Below, one piece after another: positions 51,077 to 59,681 of a stretch of 64,000 nucleotides of DNA; position 1 is the first letter of the stretch, and every line of letters starts with the position of its first letter. The stretch spans positions 1 to 64,000 of the forward strand of contig CAZEAP010000014.1 of the NCBI GenBank assembly GCA_964510315.1, read 5' to 3'. The stretch is from CAZEAP01 sp964510315 (GTDB lineage: Bacteria > Planctomycetota > Brocadiia > SM23-32). The position numbers and the translations under genes are program-made. Under the pieces are notes generated by a model. That model was not told the DNA's origin. It did not search any database and saw nothing but the letters and a program-made list of their open reading frames with translations.

Positions 51077-51655
51077 ATGGGAAAGTCCAGAGGTCCGACC
51101 ATCCTTATCAACCTCATCACTGGCTCGCGCCTGCTTCTGGCCCTGGGAGTGGCGTTGCTGACGCCCTGGCTTGCTGACCGGACGTGGGCCATCGTGGCCG
51201 GCACCGGGCTTGTCGCCCTTATCGAGGCCACCGATCTGATCGACGGTTGGCTGGCCAGGCGGCACGACGCCGTCAGCCAGTTTGGGAAGGTCTTCGACCC
51301 CTATACCGACAGCCTCTCGCGCATCACGGTTTACTGGTCGCTGGCGGTGGTGGGACGAGCCCTGTCGTTCGTCCCTCTTCTGATGGCGCTTCGGGACATC
51401 ACGGTGGGTTACACCCGCCTGGTGATGAGCCACAAGGGCAAAGACGTGGCCGCCCGCTGGTGGGGCAAAGGCAAGGCAGTCACCCAGGGGGTTTGTGCGC
51501 TGGCGCTGATGTCGGGGCCCTTCTATTGGGGCGAGGCGGGGGAGTTTATCAAGTACACGCTCAGTTTTGCGGTCGTCTTCGTCACTGTGGTATCGGCCGG
51601 CCTCTACGGGATCGAGGCGCTCAGACCTGCCCAGGGGCGCGAGGCCGCCGGTTGA
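51077..51655 (+). CDS. CDP-alcohol phosphatidyltransferase
   Basis: 192 aa with about five membrane helices. The catalytic motif D-x2-D-G-x2-A-R-x8-G-x3-D-x3-D is complete: DLIDGWLAR, then GKVFDPYTDS. It transfers a phosphatidyl group from CDP-diacylglycerol to an alcohol such as glycerol-3-phosphate or inositol in the inner membrane. PgsA is the closest guess by length and topology, but the alcohol cannot be read from sequence. ATG 51077 has AGGAG seven nt upstream. Confidence 0.86.
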   Translation: MGKSRGPTILINLITGSRLLLALGVALLTPWLADRTWAIVAGTGLVALIEATDLIDGWLARRHDAVSQFGKVFDPYTDSLSRITVYWSLAVVGRALSFVPLLMALRDITVGYTRLVMSHKGKDVAARWWGKGKAVTQGVCALALMSGPFYWGEAGEFIKYTLSFAVVFVTVVSAGLYGIEALRPAQGREAAG

Positions 51656-51673
51656 GACGCACCCCGCAGCCGG

Positions 51674-52924
51674 TCAATATGCCGCCCAGGCAACCACCTG
51701 CACGTGGGCGCCGGCGGCGGAGAGTTTCTTGACGCAGCGACGTTCGACGATGCCCGAACTGACCACGTCGGAGACCACCAGCGCACCCTCTCCCTCCTCG
51801 ATAACCGCGTCAACCGCCGGCTCCACGCGCCGGCTTTCCGGCCCGCTGCTGTCCGCGCGCATCACGTCCCGATAGGGCACCCCGAGCTGGCGGGCTATCG
51901 CCTCGGCGAGCTGGCGGGCCGGATACGTGCGGCCGCCCCCGGCTCCCCCGGGCGCGGGCACGGCCGTTACGAAATCCACCCAGTTGGTCTCCGCTTTCTC
52001 GTCCAGCAGGCGGATCAGGTCGTTGGACATACGCTCGGTAACCGCGTCGGTCAACTCCCGTTTCCACAGCTTGAACTCCTCCTGCTCGGACCTGGAGAGA
52101 TCCTGCCAGCGGTGGGCGGCGAAGGCGCCCAGTGTGATGCGGGCCACGTGGTAGAAAGGTTCCGCTTCCTCCCCCTCCGACTCTGCCACGGTGCCGTGGG
52201 CGGTCGCCTCCTTGGCGCTGACGACGGTCTCATGCAGAGATGCCTGCTCGGGGACGTAAGCGGCGATGCTCACACGGGGTTTCAGAGACTGAACCTCGCC
52301 CCGGTCCCCCAGGCTCAATCGGTAGTTCTCCACGGTTTCCCGGAGGTTCTCGGCCAACGCCTCGGCCTCGGAGGTCCCCGCCTGGGGTACGACGACCAGG
52401 AACTCGTCGCCGCCGAGGCGCCCCACGAGGTGGTCCTCCGGCACGCTGCTCTCCAGAAGATTGGCGATGTCCTGGAGGACCGCATCCCCGACGGTCTGGC
52501 CGAACTCGTAGTTGACCCGATCCAGGTTCACCAGGTCGATGTCGATCAGCCGCGTGCGCTTGCCGAACTCCTGGGGGCCCATCTCGAAGCGGTCCAGCGC
52601 AGTGACCAGGCCCTTCCGGTTGGGCAGACCGGTGAGGGGGTCGGTAAAGCCGCGTTCGGCGGAGTGCTCCTTGTGGTGGGAGCGCGCCTTCCAGAAAGTG
52701 CGCGCCGTGTAGGCCAGCACTACCAGAGACCACACGAACGTCGCCCACGGCAGCACCTTCAGGAACGTGTTCCGCAGGTCCTCCTGCCGACCCAGCGCCA
52801 TCGCCCCCGCCAGCAGGAGCGCCACCAGCAGCAGTAGGGCAAGGAAGGCCCGCCTGGAGGTGCGGTGTATCTGTTCTGTGGCTCCCTCGTCCTCGCTGTC
52901 CGATTCTTGCCACATTACCCCCAT
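51674..52924 (-). CDS. GGDEF protein with phosphoribosyltransferase-like C-terminus
   Basis: 416 aa. Two membrane helices (about 24-44 and 57-75) are followed by a GGDEF domain (about 88-265) with DPLTGLPNRKGL and an intact RLGGDEF at about 170-175. The usual DxDxFKxxND metal segment is degenerate (DIDLVNLDRVNYEFG), and no RxxD inhibitory site precedes GGDEF. The last 130 residues resemble a ComF-type phosphoribosyltransferase: VDFVTAVPAPGGAGGGRTYP and ARQLAEAIARQLG, then a PRPP-loop-like ALVVSDVVSSGIVERR and a GAHVQVV strand. It could make or bind cyclic di-GMP (or another dinucleotide) at the membrane. Activity of either domain is uncertain. Confidence 0.75.
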   Translation of the reverse strand: MGVMWQESDSEDEGATEQIHRTSRRAFLALLLLVALLLAGAMALGRQEDLRNTFLKVLPWATFVWSLVVLAYTARTFWKARSHHKEHSAERGFTDPLTGLPNRKGLVTALDRFEMGPQEFGKRTRLIDIDLVNLDRVNYEFGQTVGDAVLQDIANLLESSVPEDHLVGRLGGDEFLVVVPQAGTSEAEALAENLRETVENYRLSLGDRGEVQSLKPRVSIAAYVPEQASLHETVVSAKEATAHGTVAESEGEEAEPFYHVARITLGAFAAHRWQDLSRSEQEEFKLWKRELTDAVTERMSNDLIRLLDEKAETNWVDFVTAVPAPGGAGGGRTYPARQLAEAIARQLGVPYRDVMRADSSGPESRRVEPAVDAVIEEGEGALVVSDVVSSGIVERRCVKKLSAAGAHVQVVAWAAY

Positions 52925-53420
52925 GGGTTATTCATCCTCCCAGTTGCCGGGACGTGTCGACCCTTCTGTAAGAACGGTGGCGGGCGGCCGGGCGCGGCCG
53001 CACAGCAGCGCCGTCCCGTCCCCCCGGCACAACTTGATCCGGAGAGACACCACATAAAGCATACCTTCAAAGCGTTGGCTTTTGCAAGCCCTGCTCCCGC
53101 CGCCGGTCGGGACCACGACGCAGGGCTTGTCGGCGCGAGTGCGCAGGTGCTCCAGAAGCTGCGCTCCGGGCGGGGCACACTCTTCCGAAACCACCGGCGG
53201 AACCCGATACCCGGCCCGGCGCGCCCTGGACGTCCTCCGCGCCTCCACCTGCCCGCAGTGCCGGGCCGTCCTGCACGGGCCGTCCGGACGCGGCAAGCCA
53301 AAAGTGTCCTTTCTGTGGTTTCGCGTATACATCCGGCTCCGTACGCCGATTTGGATTTTGTGTCGTAAGTGCTTCCCCGCGCAAGCCCTGCGGTAAAATG
53401 GGTTCGTTTCGTAACCGGGG
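52925..53420. other. Non-coding stretch upstream of the GGDEF gene
   Basis: About 500 bases without a recognised gene. Short frames on both strands give Arg/Gly/Pro-rich sequence with no motif. The only signal is a candidate minus-strand promoter at 53058-53087. Confidence 0.5.
53058..53087 (-). promoter_or_regulatory. Candidate promoter of the GGDEF gene
   Basis: TTGCAA (53087-53082), 18 bp, TATGCT (53063-53058) on the minus strand. Leader of about 127 nt. Confidence 0.4.
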
Positions 53421-53510
53421 GTCAGTAATCAGTAGTCAGTAGAGAGTAGTCAGTAGTCAGTAGACAGTGGCCAGTAGGCAGTAGACAGTGGTCAGTAGAC
53501 AGTAGACAGT
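53421..53510. repeat. CAGTAG-type simple repeat, left flank
   Basis: Ninety bases of degenerate 7-mers of the form CAGTAGT, CAGTAGA and CAGTGGC. The same type of sequence recurs at 54430-54473, on the far side of the 297-bp repeat array. Confidence 0.8.
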
Positions 53511-53561
53511 GCCGGGCCATCCTGGTCGTACGTGTTCAGCGTCCAGAGCGACCCGGGCAAC

Positions 53562-54429
53562 GCGGTATATCACACATCGCAGCCCCGCAGGGGCGTTACA
53601 TACCAGCCCAGGGCATAGCCCTGGGGGTACTTGTAGCGCGAGCATCCCTGCTCGCAGTGCGCGGTATATCACACATCGCAGCCCCGCAGGGGCGTTACAT
53701 ACACAGCCCAGGGCGTAGCCCTGGGGACCCGGGTGTGGTCCCAAATAGTTGAGCCCTGTAGGGGCGAGACATACGCCGGGCAGCCGGGCCTCGTCCGGTA
53801 CATGGCGACATGTCTGTCAACCTCAACGAAAAACGGTAGCATCCCTGCTCGGAGTGCGCGGTATACCACACATCGCAGCCCCGCAGGGGCGTTACATACC
53901 AGCCCAGGGCGCAGCCCTGGGGGTACTTGTAGCGCGAGCATCCCTGCTCGGAGTGCGCGGTATATCACACATCGCAGCCCCGCAGGGGCGTGACATACAC
54001 AGCCCAGGGCGCAGCCCTGGGGACCCGGGTCCACCCCCCAAATAGTTGAGCCCTGTAGGGGCGAGACATACGCCGGGCAGCCGAGACTCGTCCGGTACAT
54101 GGCGACATGTCTGTCAACCTGAACGAAAGACGGTAGCATCCCTGCTCGGAGTGCGCGGTATACCACACATCGCAGCCCCGCAGGGGCGTTACATACCAGC
54201 CCACGGCGCAGCCCTGGGGGTACTTGTAGCGCGAGCATCCCTGCTCGGAGTGCGCAGTATATCACACATCGCAGCCCCGCAGGGGCGTTACATACACAGC
54301 CCAGGGCGTAGCCCTGGGGACCCGGGTGTGGTCCCAAATAGTTGAGCCCTGTAGGGGCGAGACATACGCCGGGCAGCCGGGCCTCGTCCGGTACATGGCG
54401 ACATGTCTGTCAACCTGAACGAAAGACGG
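53562..54429. repeat. Three tandem copies of a 297-bp composite palindromic repeat
   Basis: Each copy is a 99-bp A block followed by a related B block of about 197 bp. A blocks start at 53562, 53858 and 54155; B blocks at 53661, 53957 and 54254, the last cut short at 54429. Copies differ at only a few positions. Each block carries GC-rich hairpins: GCCCC-GCA-GGGGC (53582-53594 in A1), CCCAGGGC-ATA-GCCCTGGG (53607-53625) and CGAGCA-TCCC-TGCTCG (53639-53654). Because 297 is divisible by three, long spurious open frames run through it on both strands; none is a gene. Confidence 0.85.
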
Positions 54430-54473
54430 TAGACAGTAGTCAGTAGAGAGTAGTCAGCAGGGAGTAGGCAGCA
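54430..54473. repeat. CAGTAG-type simple repeat, right flank
   Basis: Degenerate AGACAGTAGTCAGTAG units that begin exactly where the third B block is cut short (after ACGGTAG), mirroring the left flank at 53421-53510. Confidence 0.75.
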
Positions 54474-54550
54474 CAGGGTTCCCGGATGTTGTGTTGCCGG
54501 GTTGTCCAGCCGTTGGGGGAATCCTGTTCGTCGTTCGTTGTCCCTCCGTC

Positions 54551-54585
54551 GTTAACTCTGCGTAACTCTGCGTCCTCCGCGGTTA
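54551..54585. repeat. Solo CGGAGGACGCAGAG-type repeat
   Basis: Read on the minus strand, this is CCGCGGAGGACGCAGAG followed by TTACGCAGAG. Its CGGAGGAC core resembles the inverted arms of the GxxExxY cassette at 38312 and 38792. No GxxExxY gene is next to it. Confidence 0.5.
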
Positions 54586-54773
54586 GCAGGACCGTTGAGC
54601 GCGGCCATTGTAGCCGTTCGGCGCCCGGGGCGTGTCCGGGTTGGGCGTTATCGGGGCAACCGATTCGTCTCGCCGGTCCCTGGCCCCACCAGAAGCCCTC
54701 TGAGAACCGAAAAATCCGCCGTTCAGCGTTCCGCGAGCCCACTCCTGTTGCCAAAAGAGCCCAAAAAAAACCC

Positions 54774-54802
54774 TTGACCCTATTCTAATGAGGGGATATA
54801 AT
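54774..54802 (+). promoter_or_regulatory. Promoter of the cas operon
   Basis: TTGACC at 54774-54779, 17 bp spacer, perfect TATAAT at 54797-54802; the strongest promoter in the window. Transcription would start near 54809, leaving a 5' leader of about 107 nt before cas3. Confidence 0.65.
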
Positions 54803-54915
54803 CCCGCTCGGAGGCAGCGACAGGTTGTTTATCGGAAGGGACTCACGTGCGCGTTTCCTGGCGCATTCCGAGAACGACCCCGAACTATGACTCGTCCACG
54901 GGGGTGTTGTAAGTC

Positions 54916-57564
54916 ATGCACGGATCGCCTGACAGTTTCTGGGGGAAGCTCCAGCGCGACGAAGAGGGCAGAGCGCGGTGCTGGCACCCACTGGAGGCGC
55001 ACTGCGCCGATGTGGCGGCGGTCACGGGCGCGCTACTGAAGCACACGCTGCTGGGGGCTCGGCTCGCCCGACTGATCGGACAAAATGAACTGACCGATGT
55101 GCAGGTGGCAAGGCTCTGCGCTTTGGTTGCTCTGCACGACGCCGGTAAAGTCAATCACGGCTTCCAGGACCAGGCGCCGCCGAAGAGCCGGACACGCGGT
55201 GGCCACGTGCGGCCGCTGGTGGACTTCCTTCACGGGCCACGGGAAACGAAGGGGCGAATCGTTGAAGCGCTCGCACTGGAGCAGATGTCCGGCTGGTGTT
55301 GTTCAGAGTCTGGATTTATCTCCCTCCTGCTGTCTTCGTTTTGCCACCACGGCCGCCCATTGAAGCCCGCCGGCGGATTCGATCCCGGACTCTGGCGGCC
55401 CAACGGCCGCCGCGATCCGATAGCCGGCCTGCGGGAGCTGCGCGAAGCTGCCGTCCGATGGTTCCCTCAGGCGTGGCAGCCGGATCCGCCTTTCCCCTCC
55501 TGCCCGGAGTTCGCGCATGCCTTCAATGGAGTTGTAACCCTGGCCGACTGGATCGGTTCCGACGAGGAGTTCTTTCCGTATGCGAGAGACGGCTCCGACC
55601 GCATGCCGGTTGCGTGGGAACGCGCGCGCAATGCCGTCGGCCGCCTGGGGCTTGACGTGGCGACAGCTCGTCTGTCTCGCGGCGCCGAACCCCCCGGCTT
55701 TGGGGAGGTCGCGCCTTACGAGCCTCATCCGGTGCAACGGGCCTGCGCGGGGCTGCCGCCTCACCCCGAAGGCAGTTTGGCCCTGATCGAATCGGACACC
55801 GGCTCGGGGAAGACCGAAGCCGCTTTGGTGCGGTTCCTGCAACTGCTGCACGCGGGACTGGTCGACGGGATGTACTTCGCCCTGCCGACGCGCGCTGCCG
55901 CTACTCAACTGCACGGGCGGGTTGTGAAGGCCGTAGCCAGGGCGTTCTCTCGCCGAGAGTCGTGCCCGTCGGTCGTCCTTGCCGTGCCGGGATACCTGCG
56001 GGTCGACGAGGCCGAGGGCCGGCGGCTGCCCGAGTTCCGAGTCCTTTGGCCCGACAAAGAAAGAGACCGCTGGCGCTACCGGGGCTGGGCCGCCGAGAGT
56101 TCAAAGAGGTATCTGGCCGCCCCCATCGCCGTGGGGACAGTGGACCAGGTGCTGCTGTCCGCTCTTCAGGTCAGGCACGCCCATCTGCGAGCAACAGCCC
56201 TCCTGCGACACCTGTTGGTGGTAGACGAGGTGCATGCCTCCGACCCGTACATGGGACGTCTACTGGAGGAAGTGCTCCGCTCTCACCTGCGGGCCGGCGG
56301 CCATGCTCTCCTCATGTCGGCCACCCTCGGCACGGCGGCCCAGGCGCGGCTGCTCGGCCGCCCCGGGTCCGCTCCTCCGGCCCTGGCCGAGGCGCGCGGG
56401 ATGGCCTATCCCCTGGTGAGCCATCGCTCCGTTGCGGAGGGGACCATCGAGCGGATCAGCAGCCGGCCCACCGGTTACGAGAAAACTGTAGCCATCAAAC
56501 TGCTGCCCGCGGCCGGAACCCCGCAGACCTTCGTGCCCATGGCGCTGGAGGCGGCTTCGCTGGGCGCCCGTGTGCTCATCATCCGCAACACCGTTCGCGA
56601 CTGCGTGGCCACACAACTTGTCCTGGAAGCGGCAGCGGGGGACTCCGTCTCGGTTCTTCTCGCTGCCGAAGGGGTGGTCGCCCCTCACCACTCTCGTTAC
56701 GCAGCGTGCGACCGCGAGCTGCTGGACGAAGCGGTCGAGACAGCCTTTGGCAAGGAGGCGCCACCAGACGGGGTCGTCGCGGTCGCCACGCAGACCGTCG
56801 AACAGAGCCTGGACATCGACGCCGACCTGATGATCACCGACCTCTGCCCGGCCGACGTCCTTCTTCAACGGATTGGTCGGCTGCACCGCCATCCGGAGCG
56901 CCGGCCCCCTGCTTCCCGGCCTGATAAATGCCGCCGGCCCCGCTGCATCGTTCTCGTTCCCGAACAGCGTTCTTTGGAAAGTCACATCGGCGAGGACGGC
57001 CCGGCCTACGGCCCGCACGGCCTCGGAACAGTCTATGAGGACCTCCGGGCACTGGAGGCCACCTGGCGGCTGATCGAGGAGAACGCCCAATGGGCCATCC
57101 CCGCCATGAATCGCGAACTGGTCGAGGAGGCCACCCATCCCGAGGCCCTGGAGGCGCTGGTCCGCTCGCTCGGCGGCAGGTGGCCCCGTCACCAGAATTA
57201 CGTCCTCGCACTTCGCAGCGCGGATCAAGCCCAGGCCGGCATAGCCCTCCTGGCTCGGGACAAACCCTTCGGTGAAGTGTTGTTCCCGACGGACCCGGGC
57301 GAACGAATAAAAACGCGCCTGGGGGAGGGGGACCGTCTTGCGGAGTTCCAGACCGAGATGGAGGGCCCTTTCGGTGGCACTTACCGCCGCCTGGACCTCC
57401 CCCACTTCTATGCCCCCGAAGCACCCGAAGACGCCTCACCGCAGAACCCCGTGGTAGAGAACGGAACGCTGCGTTTCACCTTCGGCAACCGGCGTTTTGT
57501 CTACAACCGCCTCGGCCTGCATCCGGCCGACGCAGACTATTTGGAGGAGTCAGGCCATGAATGA
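54916..57564 (+). CDS. cas3: Cas3 HD nuclease-helicase (type I-E)
   Basis: 882 aa. It degrades target DNA recruited by Cascade. The N-terminal HD nuclease domain carries CWHPLEAHCADVAAV and LVALHDAGKVNHGFQ, with His74-Asp75, and FCHHGRPL at about 143. The SF2 helicase follows with Walker A ESDTGSGKTEAAL at about 292-304, DEVH at 437-440, SAT at 468-470 and ATQTVEQSLDIDADLMI plus LLQRIGRLHRH as late helicase motifs. The HD-first order and length fit subtype I-E. Its stop overlaps the cse1 start by 8 bp. Confidence 0.95.
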   Translation: MHGSPDSFWGKLQRDEEGRARCWHPLEAHCADVAAVTGALLKHTLLGARLARLIGQNELTDVQVARLCALVALHDAGKVNHGFQDQAPPKSRTRGGHVRPLVDFLHGPRETKGRIVEALALEQMSGWCCSESGFISLLLSSFCHHGRPLKPAGGFDPGLWRPNGRRDPIAGLRELREAAVRWFPQAWQPDPPFPSCPEFAHAFNGVVTLADWIGSDEEFFPYARDGSDRMPVAWERARNAVGRLGLDVATARLSRGAEPPGFGEVAPYEPHPVQRACAGLPPHPEGSLALIESDTGSGKTEAALVRFLQLLHAGLVDGMYFALPTRAAATQLHGRVVKAVARAFSRRESCPSVVLAVPGYLRVDEAEGRRLPEFRVLWPDKERDRWRYRGWAAESSKRYLAAPIAVGTVDQVLLSALQVRHAHLRATALLRHLLVVDEVHASDPYMGRLLEEVLRSHLRAGGHALLMSATLGTAAQARLLGRPGSAPPALAEARGMAYPLVSHRSVAEGTIERISSRPTGYEKTVAIKLLPAAGTPQTFVPMALEAASLGARVLIIRNTVRDCVATQLVLEAAAGDSVSVLLAAEGVVAPHHSRYAACDRELLDEAVETAFGKEAPPDGVVAVATQTVEQSLDIDADLMITDLCPADVLLQRIGRLHRHPERRPPASRPDKCRRPRCIVLVPEQRSLESHIGEDGPAYGPHGLGTVYEDLRALEATWRLIEENAQWAIPAMNRELVEEATHPEALEALVRSLGGRWPRHQNYVLALRSADQAQAGIALLARDKPFGEVLFPTDPGERIKTRLGEGDRLAEFQTEMEGPFGGTYRRLDLPHFYAPEAPEDASPQNPVVENGTLRFTFGNRRFVYNRLGLHPADADYLEESGHE

Positions 57565-59125
57565 TACCTGTAAGTACTCTCTTTTGACCGACCCCTTGAT
57601 CAGCGTTCGGCGTCCCGGCGGCGCGCGTCTTCAGATCGACCTCCCGGCCGTCCTCGCCGGACTGGCCAAAGATGAGATCGTCTCCTTCGAGGCGCTCCAA
57701 CCTCACCAGCGACAGGCGTGGTTCTGCTTCCTTGTGCAACTGGCGGCCATCGCACTGGACCGGTCCGGCCGGGAAGAGCCCTGCCGGAACGCAGAGCAGT
57801 GGAGAGAACTTCTGATGGGGCTTACCGATGGGGATGAAGCGGCCTGGTGCCTGGTAGTCGAGGACGTCTCCCGCCCAGCCTTCATGCAGTCCCCCGTGCC
57901 GGAGGGCTCGCTGGACGAGGCCGGATATAAAGCGGACGTCGCCACGCCCGACGAACTCGACATGTTGGTGTTGTCCAAGGACCACGACGTCAAAAAACAC
58001 CGCACGGCCCGCCCCGCGACAGAACACTGGCTCTACGCGCTCCTCACGCTCCAGACCCTGGAGGGGTATTCCGGCAGCCGCAACTACGGAATCATCCGCA
58101 TGAACGGAGGATACGGCAGTCGCCCCCTCCTGGGCCTCGCGCCCGCCTTGGGCTGGGGGACACGGTTCCGGCGGGACGTCCCGGCCGTCCTCTCGGCACG
58201 GGAACGCCTCGTCCGGGAACGTAACTACGATCCTCAAGGCCCCGCCTTGCTCTGGCGGCTGCCCTGGGACGGTGCAAAGTCCAGTCGCATCCCCCTGGCG
58301 CAGTGCCATCCATTGTTCATCGAGGTCTGCCGAAGAATCCGGTTCCGTCGCCGCCATGCCGGGCTCGAATGCTGGCGTGCCACAACGGAAGCCGCCAGAA
58401 TCGCGGCCCCCGAAGACATCAACGGCGCTACCGGCGACCCGTGGACCCCGGTGGACAAAGCGGAGAACAAGGCATTGAGCGTCGGCAGCAGCGGGTTCGG
58501 CTACGACCTTCTGCGCCGCATCCTCCTCACCGGCGACTTCGAATGGCCGGCCGCCATGGAGCGGACTCCCGCGGAGGAAGGAGGAGCTTACCTGTTGGCC
58601 CGTGCCCTGGCCCGGGGACAGGGCAAGACCGAAGGCCTCCACCGGCGCGTCGTGCCCGTGCCGGAAAAGGCCCTCGGACGTATTTCGGACACCTCCCGGC
58701 GGGAGGAACTGGCCGAAAGGGCCGAGGAACGCGTCGATACCGCCGCAAAGGTCCAACGCAACGTCCTCTATCCCGCACTTGCCGCCTTGCTGACTGCGGG
58801 CCACGAGGCCAAGGTCGATTCGGCACAGGTGCGCCGATGGACCGACGCCTTCGACGCGGCCGTCGACGAAGCCTTCTTCCCGGAACTCTGGGCCTCCCTC
58901 GGCGTGCCCCGAGAGGAGGCCCGCCGCCGTTGGCAGGAAAAGCTCAAGAAGTTCGCGGAGCAACAGCTCCAGGACGCCATCCAGAGCGCACCCGTGCCCT
59001 CCATCCACCGTTATCGAGCCGTCAGCGCGGCCCAGGCGATCTTCTACGGCCGTGCCAGGCAGCACCTCACAGCACTTCACCCAAGCACCGAGGAGGCTGA
59101 ACATGAGCCAGCCGAAAGCAGTTGA
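57557..59125 (+). CDS. cse1: Cse1/CasA (Cas8e), Cascade large subunit
   Basis: 522 aa, slightly longer than E. coli CasA. The N-terminus CKYSLLTDPLISVRR matches the family (N-L-x-x-x-W-I-x-V-type start), and the internal GYSGSRNYGIIRMNGGYGSR and WRLPWDG segments are typical of Cse1. The C-terminal region is the four-helix bundle (from about 400) that contacts Cse2. It recognises the PAM and recruits Cas3. ATG 57557 lies inside the end of cas3 (ATGA-type coupling), and the earlier open frame is not homologous. Confidence 0.9.
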   Translation: MNDTCKYSLLTDPLISVRRPGGARLQIDLPAVLAGLAKDEIVSFEALQPHQRQAWFCFLVQLAAIALDRSGREEPCRNAEQWRELLMGLTDGDEAAWCLVVEDVSRPAFMQSPVPEGSLDEAGYKADVATPDELDMLVLSKDHDVKKHRTARPATEHWLYALLTLQTLEGYSGSRNYGIIRMNGGYGSRPLLGLAPALGWGTRFRRDVPAVLSARERLVRERNYDPQGPALLWRLPWDGAKSSRIPLAQCHPLFIEVCRRIRFRRRHAGLECWRATTEAARIAAPEDINGATGDPWTPVDKAENKALSVGSSGFGYDLLRRILLTGDFEWPAAMERTPAEEGGAYLLARALARGQGKTEGLHRRVVPVPEKALGRISDTSRREELAERAEERVDTAAKVQRNVLYPALAALLTAGHEAKVDSAQVRRWTDAFDAAVDEAFFPELWASLGVPREEARRRWQEKLKKFAEQQLQDAIQSAPVPSIHRYRAVSAAQAIFYGRARQHLTALHPSTEEAEHEPAESS

Positions 59126-59651
59126 CGCCGGCGACACCGCCGAGGCCACTCTCCCGAGTGTTGTCGGCAAAGTCGCTCGTGCAATCCAGGAGCACCTTGG
59201 AACCGGCGAGGTGGCCGAGCTGCGTCGCGTCTCCCCCCGTGACCCTTACACCCCGGCCCTGTGGAAACTGCTGCTGCTCTACGTCCCCCGGAGCTGGAGC
59301 GCCGGCCGGGACCGGGACGAGAAGGAGCGCCGCTGGGCCGCCCTGTTTATGGGCATGGCCATCACGGCCGGCCTGCATGACCCGGCCGAGCATTTCGGGC
59401 GGGCCCTGGCCCGCGCCGGCTGGTCGGAGCTTCGCTTCGTCCGCCTGATGCGCGAGTGCGGGGACGGCCTGGCCGAGGGGGTCCGCCGCCTCGCACGTTA
59501 CCTGGCCGCCAAGAACCAGCACGCCGATTGGACCGACGTGGCTCAGCTCCTGCTCAATCAGGAGGGAGACTGGGCCGAACGCCACCGCCGGCGCATCGCC
59601 CGCAGCTATTACCGCGAGAAGTTCCAGCAGGAACAACAGCAGAACGACTGA
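59103..59651 (+). CDS. cse2: Cse2/CasB (Cas11), Cascade small subunit
   Basis: 182 aa, all-helical. ALWKLLLLYVPRSWS, AALFMGMAITAGLHDPAEHF and RLMRECGDGLAEGVRRLARY fit Cse2 proteins, which form the dimeric belly of Cascade and stabilise the R-loop. The tail is basic then Gln-rich. The ATG overlaps the cse1 end by 23 bp. Confidence 0.88.
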   Translation: MSQPKAVDAGDTAEATLPSVVGKVARAIQEHLGTGEVAELRRVSPRDPYTPALWKLLLLYVPRSWSAGRDRDEKERRWAALFMGMAITAGLHDPAEHFGRALARAGWSELRFVRLMRECGDGLAEGVRRLARYLAAKNQHADWTDVAQLLLNQEGDWAERHRRRIARSYYREKFQQEQQQND

Positions 59652-59681
59652 TTCCTTGCTCTTGATCCCGGAGGATGCACC

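Noticed and set aside
53669..54337. 222-codon minus-strand open frame and similar frames in the repeat array
   Set aside because: The frame is open only because the repeat period is a multiple of three; it translates palindromic repeats and has no start context or domain.
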